Source of the DNA: Chloranthus sessilifolius
Lineage: Eukaryota; Streptophyta; Magnoliopsida; Chloranthales; Chloranthaceae
Direction of reading: 5' to 3'
Assembly: GCA_021018995.1 (NCBI GenBank)
Contig: CM037593.1
Coordinates: forward strand, 4,306,088-4,370,087
DNA: 64,000 nucleotides
The notes below the pieces were generated by a model, which did not search any database, was not told the DNA's origin, and saw only the letters and a program-made list of their open reading frames with translations. The translations under genes and the position numbers were made by a program. Positions 36,881 through 47,119 of this stretch are shown here, one piece after another. The first letter of the stretch is position 1; each line of letters begins with the position of its first letter.

Positions 36881-36890
36881 GGTTCATGAT

Positions 36891-37345
36891 AAACTCTTGA
36901 AGATTATGAAAACAGTATTATAAGTATAAAATTAGCTGACTTGAATACAATGATATTGCTAGATAATTCTTCTATTCAAATAGAATCTTGCATTGTTTCC
37001 TAGGAATATGATTTCAGGTTGATATTGCATATAACAGAATTGTTAATTGTCGAGCCAGCTACAATTCAAGATGCATATACTAAGTCATCCTTTCATTAAT
37101 ATTTATCAAAATAATTTTTTTTTTTAATCAATAAAGGAGATGACTATATTAAGAAACCTCAAAAATAAATTGCAATTCTACTAACCAGAGATGAACACGA
37201 AAACTCTAGAAGTGATGTAAGCATTAAAAGAGTGTGTTATCTTTGTTTCTAGATCTAAAACTAGAACAGGTAATGAGGGTTTATCCTAATTATTACTGCA
37301 TTTAACTTGAAAACAAACAACATTCTCTAATCATGATATTCCTAC
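36891..37345. other. Intron-like DNA beside the LPD exon
   Basis: AT-rich, and continuous with the donor side of the exon at 37346. The next LPD exon was not found. A short duplication ending at the LTR fossil edge (ggggttcatgggggaagtag, near 36850) marks the break. Confidence 0.4.
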
Positions 37346-37470
37346 CTCACTTCCAAATGCTACGTAGACATCACTGAATTCAAGCCCAATATAACCACTT
37401 CTTACAATAGCTATCCAATCTGGAAAAAATTCCAGCTTGAGTGCATGATCACTAGTAATTATAGTTTTGC
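37346..37470 (-). pseudogene. Single exon of plastid dihydrolipoamide dehydrogenase (LPD)
   Basis: 125 nt with a CTGCAG acceptor and a GTAGGA donor reads [24 protein letters not shown] and [18 protein letters not shown]. Plastid LPD (E3 of pyruvate dehydrogenase, FAD/NAD oxidoreductase) has the same phrase at the start of its NAD-binding Rossmann fold, where the glycine motif is normally G-SGYIGLE; here the first Gly reads Arg. Flanking exons are not seen within about 400 bp left or 1.5 kb right, so the exon is isolated and probably captured or left over. Confidence 0.8.
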
Positions 37471-38517
37471 CTGCAGACCATCATCCAACAGTATACAATA
37501 ACCCTGTTAGAATCAACATAGAACTAACAAAATATTTAATAAAATGAGAAAATTGGTTCCAGAGAAGCACATAAAGTAGTTTAAAATAACTTTCTAGGGA
37601 ATAGTGGTCTTGAAACAGAGGCCATGAATTTGACAACTTAGTGCTCTAACACTTTATGTCTATATCATCCTTCTCGTCCTCTCTTTCAAAAATAGAAATA
37701 TCAAAAAAACAAAGTTAGTGCATCTAATTCTATCCACTTTCCTAAATAATGGTGTTAGATTTCATAACACGGAACTATGTGATCTAGCACCAAACACCCC
37801 ATTTCCCTTAAAATTCACCAACTCAACATCTAAGGCTGCGTTTGGGTTAGCTCTTTCGCTCATTTACTGAAAACGGAGCAATTATAATTGAGACTGTTAT
37901 TTAGTCTTTTACTTGGTCAATAAGAGAAATTGAAAATAACCTCAGGATCAGCCGAATTTAAAGGCATGAATGCAGATCTCACTGAGAAGGGTTTACTACC
38001 TTTGTTGCACCAAATCCTATGGTCGATTCGGTTGGGGTTTATTCTGACTAGATCAAGTAGCCCAGAAAATTCAAAGAATTCCTCAATTTCTACCTCAACA
38101 AGTCTACGTCTGAAGTCGATGTGCCATTAGGAATTGCCTCCAAAATTGGAGATGCCTAAGAGTTTGGAGTTCGGGTTTACTGCAGCGTGAAACAAGTTAG
38201 GGAATTTGAGGTGAAGACTGAGATCGGAGCTAATCCATTCCAAAAGTGTATATCATCACCCTTGCCAAGAGTGAAAGAGATGTGGCCATACCTGTAGTAT
38301 TAAAAATTACCCAGTCACCTAGGACGAATCCATTCCAAAAGTAGACCATGTAGTTTATCAATTTATTGCGGGAGAAAAATCTCATCCTCTAAATGATGGG
38401 ATTTATACATTGTTGGATGACTTGTCAAAGCGATTGGAGCTTGAAGTGTGCATAGATATATATAGCAGACCCAAAACAGTATTTAAATAATAAAACTATT
38501 GAAGAAAACAGAGACTT
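37471..38517. other. No gene recognised
   Basis: A MITE-like phrase lies near 37835 (aaggctgcgtttgggttagc). A stretch with mixed codon character (37930-38300) could be exon debris but matches nothing I know. Confidence 0.35.
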
Positions 38518-38520
38518 TGG

Positions 38521-38885
38521 CTGCGTATGGCCTAGCTCTCTGCTAGCTCCAGCCATAGCAGAGTTCACCTGTTTTAGAAGGTTCCCATCCTCTTTGCTAA
38601 AATCATGCTACCTGCTTTAGCAGGTACCCCTTCTCCTTAATAACTTCTTGCATAGCAAGATTTTATGCAAGATTTACCAATTCAGCAGTTCCACCCTCAT
38701 CTATACTCACTCCTTGTTAGAGCAGATTTTATTTGCTCTGGTAGGGAGTTAGTAGAGAGCAGTGAGGTTGCTGCTAGAGCAGGTAAATCCTTCTTCGCAG
38801 GGAGTTAGAAAAGAAAATGGGAACCAACTAAAGGAGGTGAACTCCGCTGTGGCGGGGGATAGCAAAGAGTTATGCCATACGCAAC
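38521..38885. mobile_element. MITE with GGCTGCGTATGGC ends
   Basis: Left GGCTGCGTATGGCCTAGCTC and right, inverted, GGTTGCGTATGGCATAACTC form a terminal inverted repeat; the arms continue for about 60 bp with GAGTTCACCTGTTTTAG-like words. TTT flanks both sides. A half copy lies at 49927-50085. Confidence 0.7.
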
Positions 38886-38889
38886 CTTT

Positions 38890-40202
38890 ATATCCATAGA
38901 ACCCACTCTTCATTAGAATGAAAGGCAATGGAGAATGATCGTTATATACCATGCCAAATTAGAACAATGTTTCTGACTCATGCAATCAAATACACCATTC
39001 AGTTACATCCAAATTAAGGTTACCTAAGTATATTATAATCCATTTTTTAAGTTAAAATTTGCAGTTTGTAATAGACAGAATAGTATATTTCTTGAATACA
39101 ATTGTATTCATACTTGCAGATTCCAAATAATAGCTATGAGCCAATGAATATGGAAGTTCCAATGTTAGCATAAGCAGTACAATTCATTCGAATATACTCA
39201 AGGAAAAATATAGCATACAATGCGAGTGTGACAATAATATTATTCTGCATAACGCATCCCATTGAGTCACTAATGATCAAATTTACATCGTCATCACTTT
39301 GGAGCAATGACTTAGTTAAAGAACATATTAGGATACCATCATCATTTTTGCAATAGCATTGCAATGGGCAGGCTAGGCTGGGTTTGGTCCAGGCCTGAAA
39401 TAACCAGATTTTTTAATCGGGCCTAAAAAACCAGCCAAGCATGGCTTTAATGATTGTACCTAAAATGTCAGGTCCAGGCTTGCCCAGAAATGGTACAATC
39501 TATGAGAGCCTAATTGGCTTGGGTTGCCCGCCAGCCAGCATGATTATTTTCTAATCCCATCTTGGCAATTTCTTCTCTATTGGTTCTAAGATTGTTAGTA
39601 GTCGGCTCTGGCTGGAGGTGCTCTTTCACTGACACAACAAGGCCTTAGGACTTTCTAGCGAGCCACCTGGGATCTCTCTGGGGCAAACCAACTCACTCAC
39701 GAAGGAGTTGGAAGACAAGGCCCCATTTTGGGGATCTCTTTCGGCTGCCATGGGGTTGTGCCCCTTTAGTTTTTGGCTAGCTCCTTGCTAAGCCATAGCC
39801 TTCACATTGCATTTATTTTTTCCAAAAATTAACCATCATCGATAAAAAAAAAACTAACACAGGAAGGAAAAAAATCAGTAAAGAGAATCATGAATTTGTA
39901 AAATAAATATTAGAACATCAAAAAATATTTTAATCTTATTTTTATTTTTTTCTCCGAATTTTTCCCCGAACGGGTTGAATTTTACTAGATTTTTTCTGAT
40001 AGTCAAAAGGCTATTATCTGATTCAACAGTTGATTACAATACATCAATATGACAAGTATCATGTTTTGCTCCAATCTTATGCACTAGAGCTCTATAAATC
40101 ATAAACTCCAAATCAGATGGCCCAGGTTACATTTTTTTATGTCACGTATCACTAAAATACTAAGTCTTTCTTTAAATTCAGTGCAAGGGAAACCTTTCCG
40201 AG
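38890..40202. other. Intergenic, with GC-rich FAM-B-like trace
   Basis: 39365-39540 has gggcctgg/cccaggcc words like other name-list repeats of this genome (caggctaggctgggtttggt). No gene supported elsewhere in the stretch. Confidence 0.4.
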
Positions 40203-40696
40203 CAGGGCCGACCCTGAGATTTTGGGGGCCCAAGGCAAGCTCCTAAAATGGACTCCTCTTTCATATTAATATTTTTTTACAAAAATTGTCATAATTTTTT
40301 TTTTTTGGCAAATAAAACAAATACTCATTGCTTTTAGATTACAAATATCTCCATATTCCATCTATTGTTTGTAATTTGAAAATGCAACAAACAAATTAAC
40401 GAAAGTTTATATTAAAAAAAAATGCAACACAAAAAGAGAAAAGCTAAATAGTAGAACGTACTCGACGGATCGAGTAACCCAACCAATAAAATTTTAACAT
40501 TTTTTATTACTTTAACTACTATTGAATCTTTCACTGTCATATTTTAGCACTTTAACCGTCTTAAAAAATTCCAAAACTAGGTTCATTGGATAAGTCCCAT
40601 TGAATAGATCAAAATTGACAAGTCATTTGCTAAAAATGGAACTGTAACGAGCCAGAAATCGCTATTTTAAGTTAGGGTCATTTAATAAGAAAATTT

Positions 40697-40785
<89 letters not shown>

Positions 40786-41063
40786 ATAGGAGTCTATTCA
40801 TTTACTTGTTTAAGCACCTCAATAACGACTAGAGCATGGACAAACACGATTTTTTATGATTTTATCTGACTTTTATTAGGGGAATCTGCAGCACCGCTGT
40901 CTTTCCTATTTGATATTTGTCCAATTTCCTATGAGTCCTTGATGTGTAGCTTCAACGGTCTTAAACCCAATACAATCTAAGAAAGTCTATGGTTACCTGT
41001 AGCTAAAGCAAACCATGTCCGCCGGTTACCTGTAGCTCAGTCAAACACACACACACACACATA

Positions 41064-41434
41064 TATATAGGAAAAGGTGTTCATCCTCCCATCGAGGACG
41101 GCCACCGTCCTCCAAGCTTCCACATGGAGCTCCACATGACATCCAAAAATATTGTTTCGATGGCACGTGGAGCTCGGGTGCATTGCTTAGATCATCTTTG
41201 AAAGAAAAATAATTGAAAACTCATCTCCACCGAGTGTTTTTTGAACCGTGAAATGTGGACCAATGAAACCGATCAAACTTTGACTTGTGGTTTAAAATTT
41301 ATTTTTTTAATATTGATCTAAACCGTCTACCTGTGCTCCACGTGGCACCCAAACAGTGTTTTGGGTGCCACATGGAGCTTCATGTGTATCTTGGAGGATG
41401 GTCACCATCCTCCATTGAAGGACCTAACCGGCTC

Positions 41435-41438
<4 letters not shown>
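41064..41438. mobile_element. Inverted-repeat MITE
   Basis: Left part (cgaggacggccaccgtcctc, cacatggagctccacatgac) faces the complement of the right part (ccacatggagcttcatgtgt, gaggatggtcaccatcctcc). Bordered by TA-rich tracts on both sides, consistent with insertion into a TA microsatellite. A related phrase occurs near 22070. Confidence 0.65.
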
Positions 41439-41471
<33 letters not shown>

Positions 41472-41514
41472 TACCTCTAAACGCGCCCACATCCCATACC
41501 CCTTGAAAACCATT

Positions 41515-41700
41515 GAATCCTTCAAATCATATGATGGAGATTGTTTTTCACCCATATCTTTCTCTCCATAGATCTTGATATCATGGTGCACCTATCAAAC
41601 AGTCGGTTTGTGATTCAACGTGTCATAGATCCCAAAAAAAGGCCATAAAATCACATTTGAGTGTGATGTGTGTCATATGATTCAAAAATTTTAATCCAAC
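41515..41700 (-). repeat. FAM-A dispersed repeat copy, inverted
   Basis: Reads the family word order on the minus strand: acatttgagtgtgatg, gattcaacgtgtca, atcttgat, catatgatggagattg on +. Confidence 0.75.
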
Positions 41701-43099
41701 CAACCAACCAAAATTAAACCAAAGCTAACATATAGAGATCCTTTGAGGCCTAACAAATAAGCCCAACCCAAATTGATTCCACATTGGTCAGACCCGACCC
41801 AAACTTGCTAGACCCACACAACCCAACCAACCTAACTTAATAGAATTGAACCGATCTTGGACCCATCTGGCCCAATCGGGCCCTGACCCAATCTGGCGCC
41901 ACCAGCATGCCCTTCTTCTTCCTACACAAACCTCCCCATTAATGGGGTAGGGTTTGTACTTTGTAGCACAGCTACCTACCCTCACTCAATCCCTCTCATC
42001 TATAAGCCGTCCGGGAAAGCACCATCGCCGGTGGACGACCCAAAAAACATCAAAATAATGCATTCACTATAAATACCAAAACAAATTTAAGATTCTAATA
42101 GCCATAAATACCTACAAATGGGAAACTAGTTTAACTTTAATTCCACATGATGAGTGACTGTCATGTTCTACCAAAATTAGATCCCATAGCCTCTTGCTCC
42201 AATGATGTCTTGAAAATCCATCACCTAAATATATTAACTTACTTAGAGAGAAAACCAAACACATCATATGCATTTTCCAACCCAACCACATCAGTTAGCT
42301 TTCCAACCAACTAAAACATATACTCAAACACTTCAACTACATCCACCTTCACAACCCCCCTTGATGTCCACTTATTCCCCATTGGAAGAATATAAAAACC
42401 CCACAAGACACCTCATGGAGATATTTTAATTGAAGAATTTAGTAAACAAAATTTTATATTGATGGAACCTTAACTTGTACAATAAATTTAACAATTGGTA
42501 ACCCAAATGGACCTTGCAAATCTGAAAGTTGAAGACCCAATTTCCATTGTAATTCTGCAACTCAAAGACATACTTCTCTTTTGATAGCCTAAGAATCAAA
42601 GACCCAATTTTCTTTAGGAAGCTGAAAAGACCTAAATCTAAAAGCCACTATAAAACTTATTACAAAATCTGCAATTTCAAAACATCCATCATCACATATC
42701 AATCTATATTTTACAACTAAAGGTTAATAAAAAATATCAAATTAAACGCACAAGCTTTCAATTTCAAATGACAAAATAATAAATCTCAAAGTTTTAACAT
42801 CACTACATACTTACTACCGAGAGTGGACAGTGGAGAGAGAGAGAGAGAGACCCTAGACGGCTGGAGCCTGGAGAGAGAGGTGCTGGTGAGAGAGAGAGAG
42901 AGAGAGGAGGGGCTTTGGAGAGTGGAGAGGCGCTGGAGTCTAGAGAGAGAGGTGCTAGAAAGAAATGGGCCTATATAATACATATTTTTTGTTTTTATAC
43001 CTAATTTTTTATATGCAAAGTTGACTTAGAGCCCCTACAAATCGGGCGGCCAAGGCAGCCGTCTGGCTAACCTTGGTCCAGGCCGGCCCTGACTACAGG

Positions 43100-43975
43100 C
43101 CCATTCTCCCATTTTGAGGTTTCTTATGGGGTCCTCAGCCCGTCATTGAGCTCCTTTTCAATGAGCTTAATGAAGAGATGAGCAAGGGCGTGGTCGGGAT
43201 TTTCTTCTAGTGGGGACTAGTGATAGTCGATAAATGTTAGTAATTATTTTACAATAGACTAGGATTTGGGGTCTGGTACATAAAAGGAGGTTGTATGAGA
43301 AGCCTATTATATACATTTCCAACAATTACATGAGGCTTTAGCGTCCACTCTACTTTATGTGGCTCTCCCCCTTGGTATGAAGACCCCATTAACAACCTCA
43401 ACTAAATTATAGAACAAAGGAAAAAAAAAAAGAAAAAAAAAACAAGTGTGTTGAGGTTTTGTAACATTCATGAAGGGGATGGGCCAGTTGAAAATCTAAA
43501 ATGATGTCTCATATAAGAAAATAAGGGCCGAAACACAACATATTCATAAACCACACACAACCACCTTTATTTATTAGAGCAGTAGACAGACAAATTGTCT
43601 GCTTGTTTAAAGAACTTATGGCCCTGTTTGGCAACCCTTTCCAAAGACGCACTTTCCAACTATTGTAAAGAAGTGTATCACATTTTGTTTCTCAAATGCC
43701 GCTTCTCAAAAAGGTCTATCATATACTGAAAATGGTATTGTATGAGAAGGAGCATAAGGTAGTTTATTCATTTTCAGCTATAAAAATAGTCAAGTCCTTG
43801 GGGAAATATGTTATTGACCAAATCATCACACGATTAGTTTTTCATTTCATTGTGCACATAGCCCAAAAAGTAGAATATACGCATTATAGGTGTCACAGGT
43901 CTTTGGATCACTATTTTGATGAGTACCTTTAAATCTACCTACTAAATCTTTGAGTTCACCCACGCCGCTGAAACA
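43100..43975. repeat. GLP-flank relic unit 1
   Basis: 43100-43480 matches 45625-45985 and, in part, 56180-56330. 43525-43620 resembles the GLP 3' UTR: catattcataaac, ccacctttatttatta, then cttgtttaaagaact, as at 20745-20835 and 46975-47070. No GLP exon follows at higher coordinates; instead a phrase ggccctgtttggcaaccctt begins an unrelated stretch. Confidence 0.6.
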
Positions 43976-44930
43976 CATTGATTATATTGAATTGGACAAT
44001 GGAGATTATTTATCTTTCCTAGGGTTTGAACACTAGGGAAGGATCACCATCTACACATAGCACCTCAAGTACAAGTTTTGGTGCTTGATGATGCAAATTT
44101 TTTTGTTTTTTTTTTGTTACAAAAGCCGAAGTTATCGTTTGGAGATTTTTAGAAAACAATGATTATTTAGGGTCATTTTATGACCAGCTGGGCAATCATT
44201 AGAGAAGTTCGATATTTTTTTGTTGGTGGATCTTGCTATCCAACTCCATTTTTGCTAATCGATGCTTTAGGGCTCCTCAATCCTTGTCGCCATGGGGGTT
44301 TCCAGTCCCCCTCCAATTTGTCTTCCGTTTTCCTTTTTTCTTTCCTTTCATTGTCTCTCTTTTGGGGCCTCTTGCTTGTTTTGATCTCAGATGTAGCTTT
44401 ATAATTTAATAAAATTACAAGTTTACTATTGAAAAAAAAAATGAGTTTAAAAAATAAAAAAATTTAGCGTCTTATACTACAAATTTTTTTAGAAAAAGTG
44501 GTTATCACGATTTTTTAGATTTCTCATAAGACATTTAGTCAACGTGTGAGAAACATTTATAGTTAAAATTATAAAATTATCATTCTATTAAATGTAAGAT
44601 AACCCAAATGATGTCAAGTATTTAATTAGGAAAAAGGGTGATTCAATAATTTCAACTATAAATGTTTATTACATGTTGATTGAATGACTTTTTGGGTACA
44701 TTCTTTTGTAATTTCCAATCATCCTTCCTTTCACAAATCACTTTTTGGGATCTTAATGTGTCAACTTTTTATTTTAAAACTTTCTAAAGTAATATAATAT
44801 GCTAAAATTTTCTTCAAATAATCCCTTTTTCCTTATTTTCTCTGTTATTTTCTAATGCTAGGAAAGCCTAAAATAAATAACTTTCTTGGAAAAAGAGTTG
44901 CAGTGCCACGGTAGAACAATCTTAGATACA
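43976..44930. repeat. Duplicated segment, copy B block 1
   Basis: Aligns with 17405-18300 (tttgaacactagggaaggat, gggcaatcattagagaagtt). Separate small indels in each copy point to old duplication. No gene. Confidence 0.85.
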
Positions 44931-44932
44931 CA

Positions 44933-45130
44933 TTTGGCGTAGTACCCCACAACTCTTCTCCTAGAGTAGGTTTTAGCAAGGAGTTTGCTTTTTCACTTAA
45001 AAAGGCTCCGCATTAGCGCTATTGCGGGTAGCTGGTTTACCAAATGCTTTCGATCCGAGGAACTCCCCTCCAAGGCTCAACATGGCTCTTAGACCTCAGG
45101 AAGCTATGTCAAACACACTACCACCGTACA
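44933..45130. mobile_element. Probable MITE, shared with 55343-55545
   Basis: The left phrase tggcgtagtaccccacaac and the right phrase gaagctatgtcaaacacact are weakly inverted to each other, and the inner tctagcaaggagttt phrase recalls the MITE at 38521. Present in copies B and C at the same position, so older than their split. Confidence 0.4.
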
Positions 45131-45249
45131 ATCACTTCCCAAGTGTATATTTCATGTGACTTTAACAAATCCAATTGAACCCGTGAAAGTCCAATACTTG
45201 TGGGTATCTGGCCCCACAACTATAAGAGTTGAAACCAACCCTTTATCAT

Positions 45250-46500
45250 AGCATACCTCAAACTTTGTTCACATTCACTTTTTGGAATGTATGCCACATG
45301 GAATCAGCATCTGAACGTCAGGTAATAGTCCATGATCTCAAGATCTATTGTGTGAAAATTTGAGTCAAAAAATAATCTCCATCGCCTGATTTAAAGCAGT
45401 CAACAGATTTTTCCTTTGTTTAGGTGAGGTGGTTGTAACATAAAGTGGTGTGGTAGTGACACCAGCCTTTATTTATTATACCAAGATGACAAACAAATAA
45501 AATGCTCATTTGAAGAAAATTTAGCTGAGGGTTTTTTTTTTTTTTTTTTTTTGGATAAATAAGTTGGGTTCGAACCTGCGACCGTGGTTGCAATATTGTC
45601 AAACTTTCACATTGTTATAGGTCCAAGCTCCCATTTTTCTGTTGAGGTTGGTTATGGGGTCCTCACCCCTTCATTGAGCTCATTTTCTGTGAGCTTAATG
45701 AAGAGATGAGCAAGGGGGTAGCCAAGATTTTCTTCTAGTGGGGACTAGTGATGGTTGATAAATGGACGTAATTATTTTATAGATTTGGGGGCTTATGCAC
45801 CATAGATTTGGCGTCTTGTGCATAAAAGTAGGATATATAAAAAGCCTATTATATACATTTCCAAAAATCACACCAGGCTTTATCCCCCCTCTCTGCTCTA
45901 TGTGGCTCTGCCCCTTGGGATGAGGACCTATTAACAACCTCCCCTAAATTATAGAACAAAGGAAAAAATCCTAGAGTGTTTTGGTTCTTTAACATTCATG
46001 AAGGAGTTGGGTCAATTAAAAATATAAATCAATGTCTCATATAAGAAAATAAGAGCTAACAATGTCTCATATAAGAAAATAAGAGCTGAAATACAACATA
46101 TTCATAAACCATAGACAACCACCTTTATTTATTATAGCAGTAGATAAACAAATGGTCAACTTGTTTAAAGAAATTAAGGCTATGTTTGACAACCCTTTCC
46201 AAAGAAACACTTTAATTTTTAAGTGTTATAAAGAGGTGTATCACACTCTGTTTCTCAAATGTTGCTTCTCAAAAAGGTCTAACACATGCTAAAAATCGTG
46301 TAATATGAGAAGAAGCAAGACACAGCTTGTCCATTTTCAACTATAGTGATGGTCAAGTCCTTGGTGAAATATGTTTTTGACCAAATATTTTTCTCTAGAA
46401 AAGTGCATTTTGGAAAAGGGTTGCGAAACATGGCCAAACTGACGATGAGGAGTGCTTATCGGCCAATTTTTATCATCTGATAGTGGGTGACTACAATTAT
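45250..46500. repeat. FAM-A copy and GLP-flank relic units 2 and 3
   Basis: 45255-45415 is a FAM-A copy. 45440-45525 (cagcctttatttattatacc) and 46085-46175 (ccacctttatttattatagc) look like GLP 3' ends without coding parts. 45625-45985 repeats 43100-43480. The same order (FAM-A, 3' relic, flank) recurs in copy C at 55675-56330. On the minus strand a B-box-like GGTTCGAACCC at 45567-45577 is followed by a poly(A) run. Confidence 0.6.
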
Positions 46501-46705
46501 AATTAATTTTTTTCTTTTATTCTTTAGTTTTTGGTGAGATTCGATTGCTACTTCGGTGATGTCGTTTTGACTCACTAAAGTTGAGAAAGAAAAATAAGAG
46601 GGATGATGACATTGTCATCTTCATAACTAGGTGGATTAAGAATGAAGAAGAAGAAGTTGGTGCTCCGTGCCCGTGCATATTTTCTTGAAAAATGATTAAA
46701 CATAA

Positions 46706-46856
46706 CACTACAAAAAATAAGACTATTAGCGGCATCAAAAATTGCCATTGTTAACAGCAAAATTGTCGCAACTAGTCCAGTCGCTATTGAAACAACAAAT
46801 TTTTTTGTTAATAGCAACAGTTTTTGGTGGCTCTAATAATCTTATTTTTTGAAGTG
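46706..46856. mobile_element. CACTA-like MITE, copy in block B
   Basis: 151 bp, CACTACAAAAAATAAGACTA to AATCTTATTTTTTGAAGTG. Copy C (about 55200) lacks it at the corresponding place. Flanked by ATAA on both sides. Confidence 0.85.
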
Positions 46857-46998
46857 ATAAGCGAGTGTTCTCCGCACTTTGTAAATAATAAGTCTAAAAA
46901 GTTACTTTCCCTGATATGGGAGAGTTTGTTCTTTCAGCGATTCCGTAGGTGCTAATAGTAATAGAGGACCCGATAAAGAGCCAAAACACAGACAACCA

Positions 46999-47006
46999 CC
47001 TTTATT
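46999..47006 (-). terminator. Likely poly(A) signal region of GLP2
   Basis: TTTATTTATT on + equals AATAAATAAA on minus, about 115 bp after the GLP2 stop, at the same relative place as in GLP1. Confidence 0.45.
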
Positions 47007-47119
47007 TATTATTATTATTATTACAAGATAGATGCGTACACACAAATAGCATCCTTATTTAAAGAAACTGAGTGAAAACGAAAACCATGGAATCATGGAT
47101 TGTCTGTTGGCCGTTTTCT

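Larger units (their letters stand above)
31436..36890 (-). mobile_element. Partial gypsy-type LTR element fossil, minus strand
   Basis: The 3' LTR is 31436-33218 (1,783 bp; TGTGATG...ACTCATCA on +). On the minus strand it is preceded by a purine-rich tract GTAGGTTTGGGGGTA (33219-33233), the expected plus-strand primer position, which fixes orientation. The internal remainder runs to about 36890, where it stops abruptly; the other LTR and pol are not in the window. It looks broken in many places. The LTR has four direct copies of GGCATGGCTNGGCACAC (31860-32165). Element fossil; probably non-autonomous or heavily truncated. Confidence 0.7.
40203..43091. mobile_element. Decayed hAT-type element with CAGGGCCG ends
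   Basis: Left CAGGGCCGACCCTGAG, right (inverted) CAGGGCCGGCCTGGAC, followed inside on both sides by GGGGC- and GCCAAGGCAG-like phrases. This end sequence is common in plant hAT elements. No matching 8-bp duplication and no transposase seen. Contains a (TG)n(TA)n run at 40698-40784, an inserted inverted-repeat element (41064-41438), a TA run at 41440-41470, a FAM-A copy, and GA-rich repeats at 42825-42960. Confidence 0.55.

Noticed and set aside
40698-40784. Promoter TATA boxes in the TG/TA tract
   Set aside because: Long simple dinucleotide run with no gene downstream; a microsatellite.
45567-45577. tRNA gene
   Set aside because: Only a B-box-like word; no cloverleaf or A box can be formed around it.
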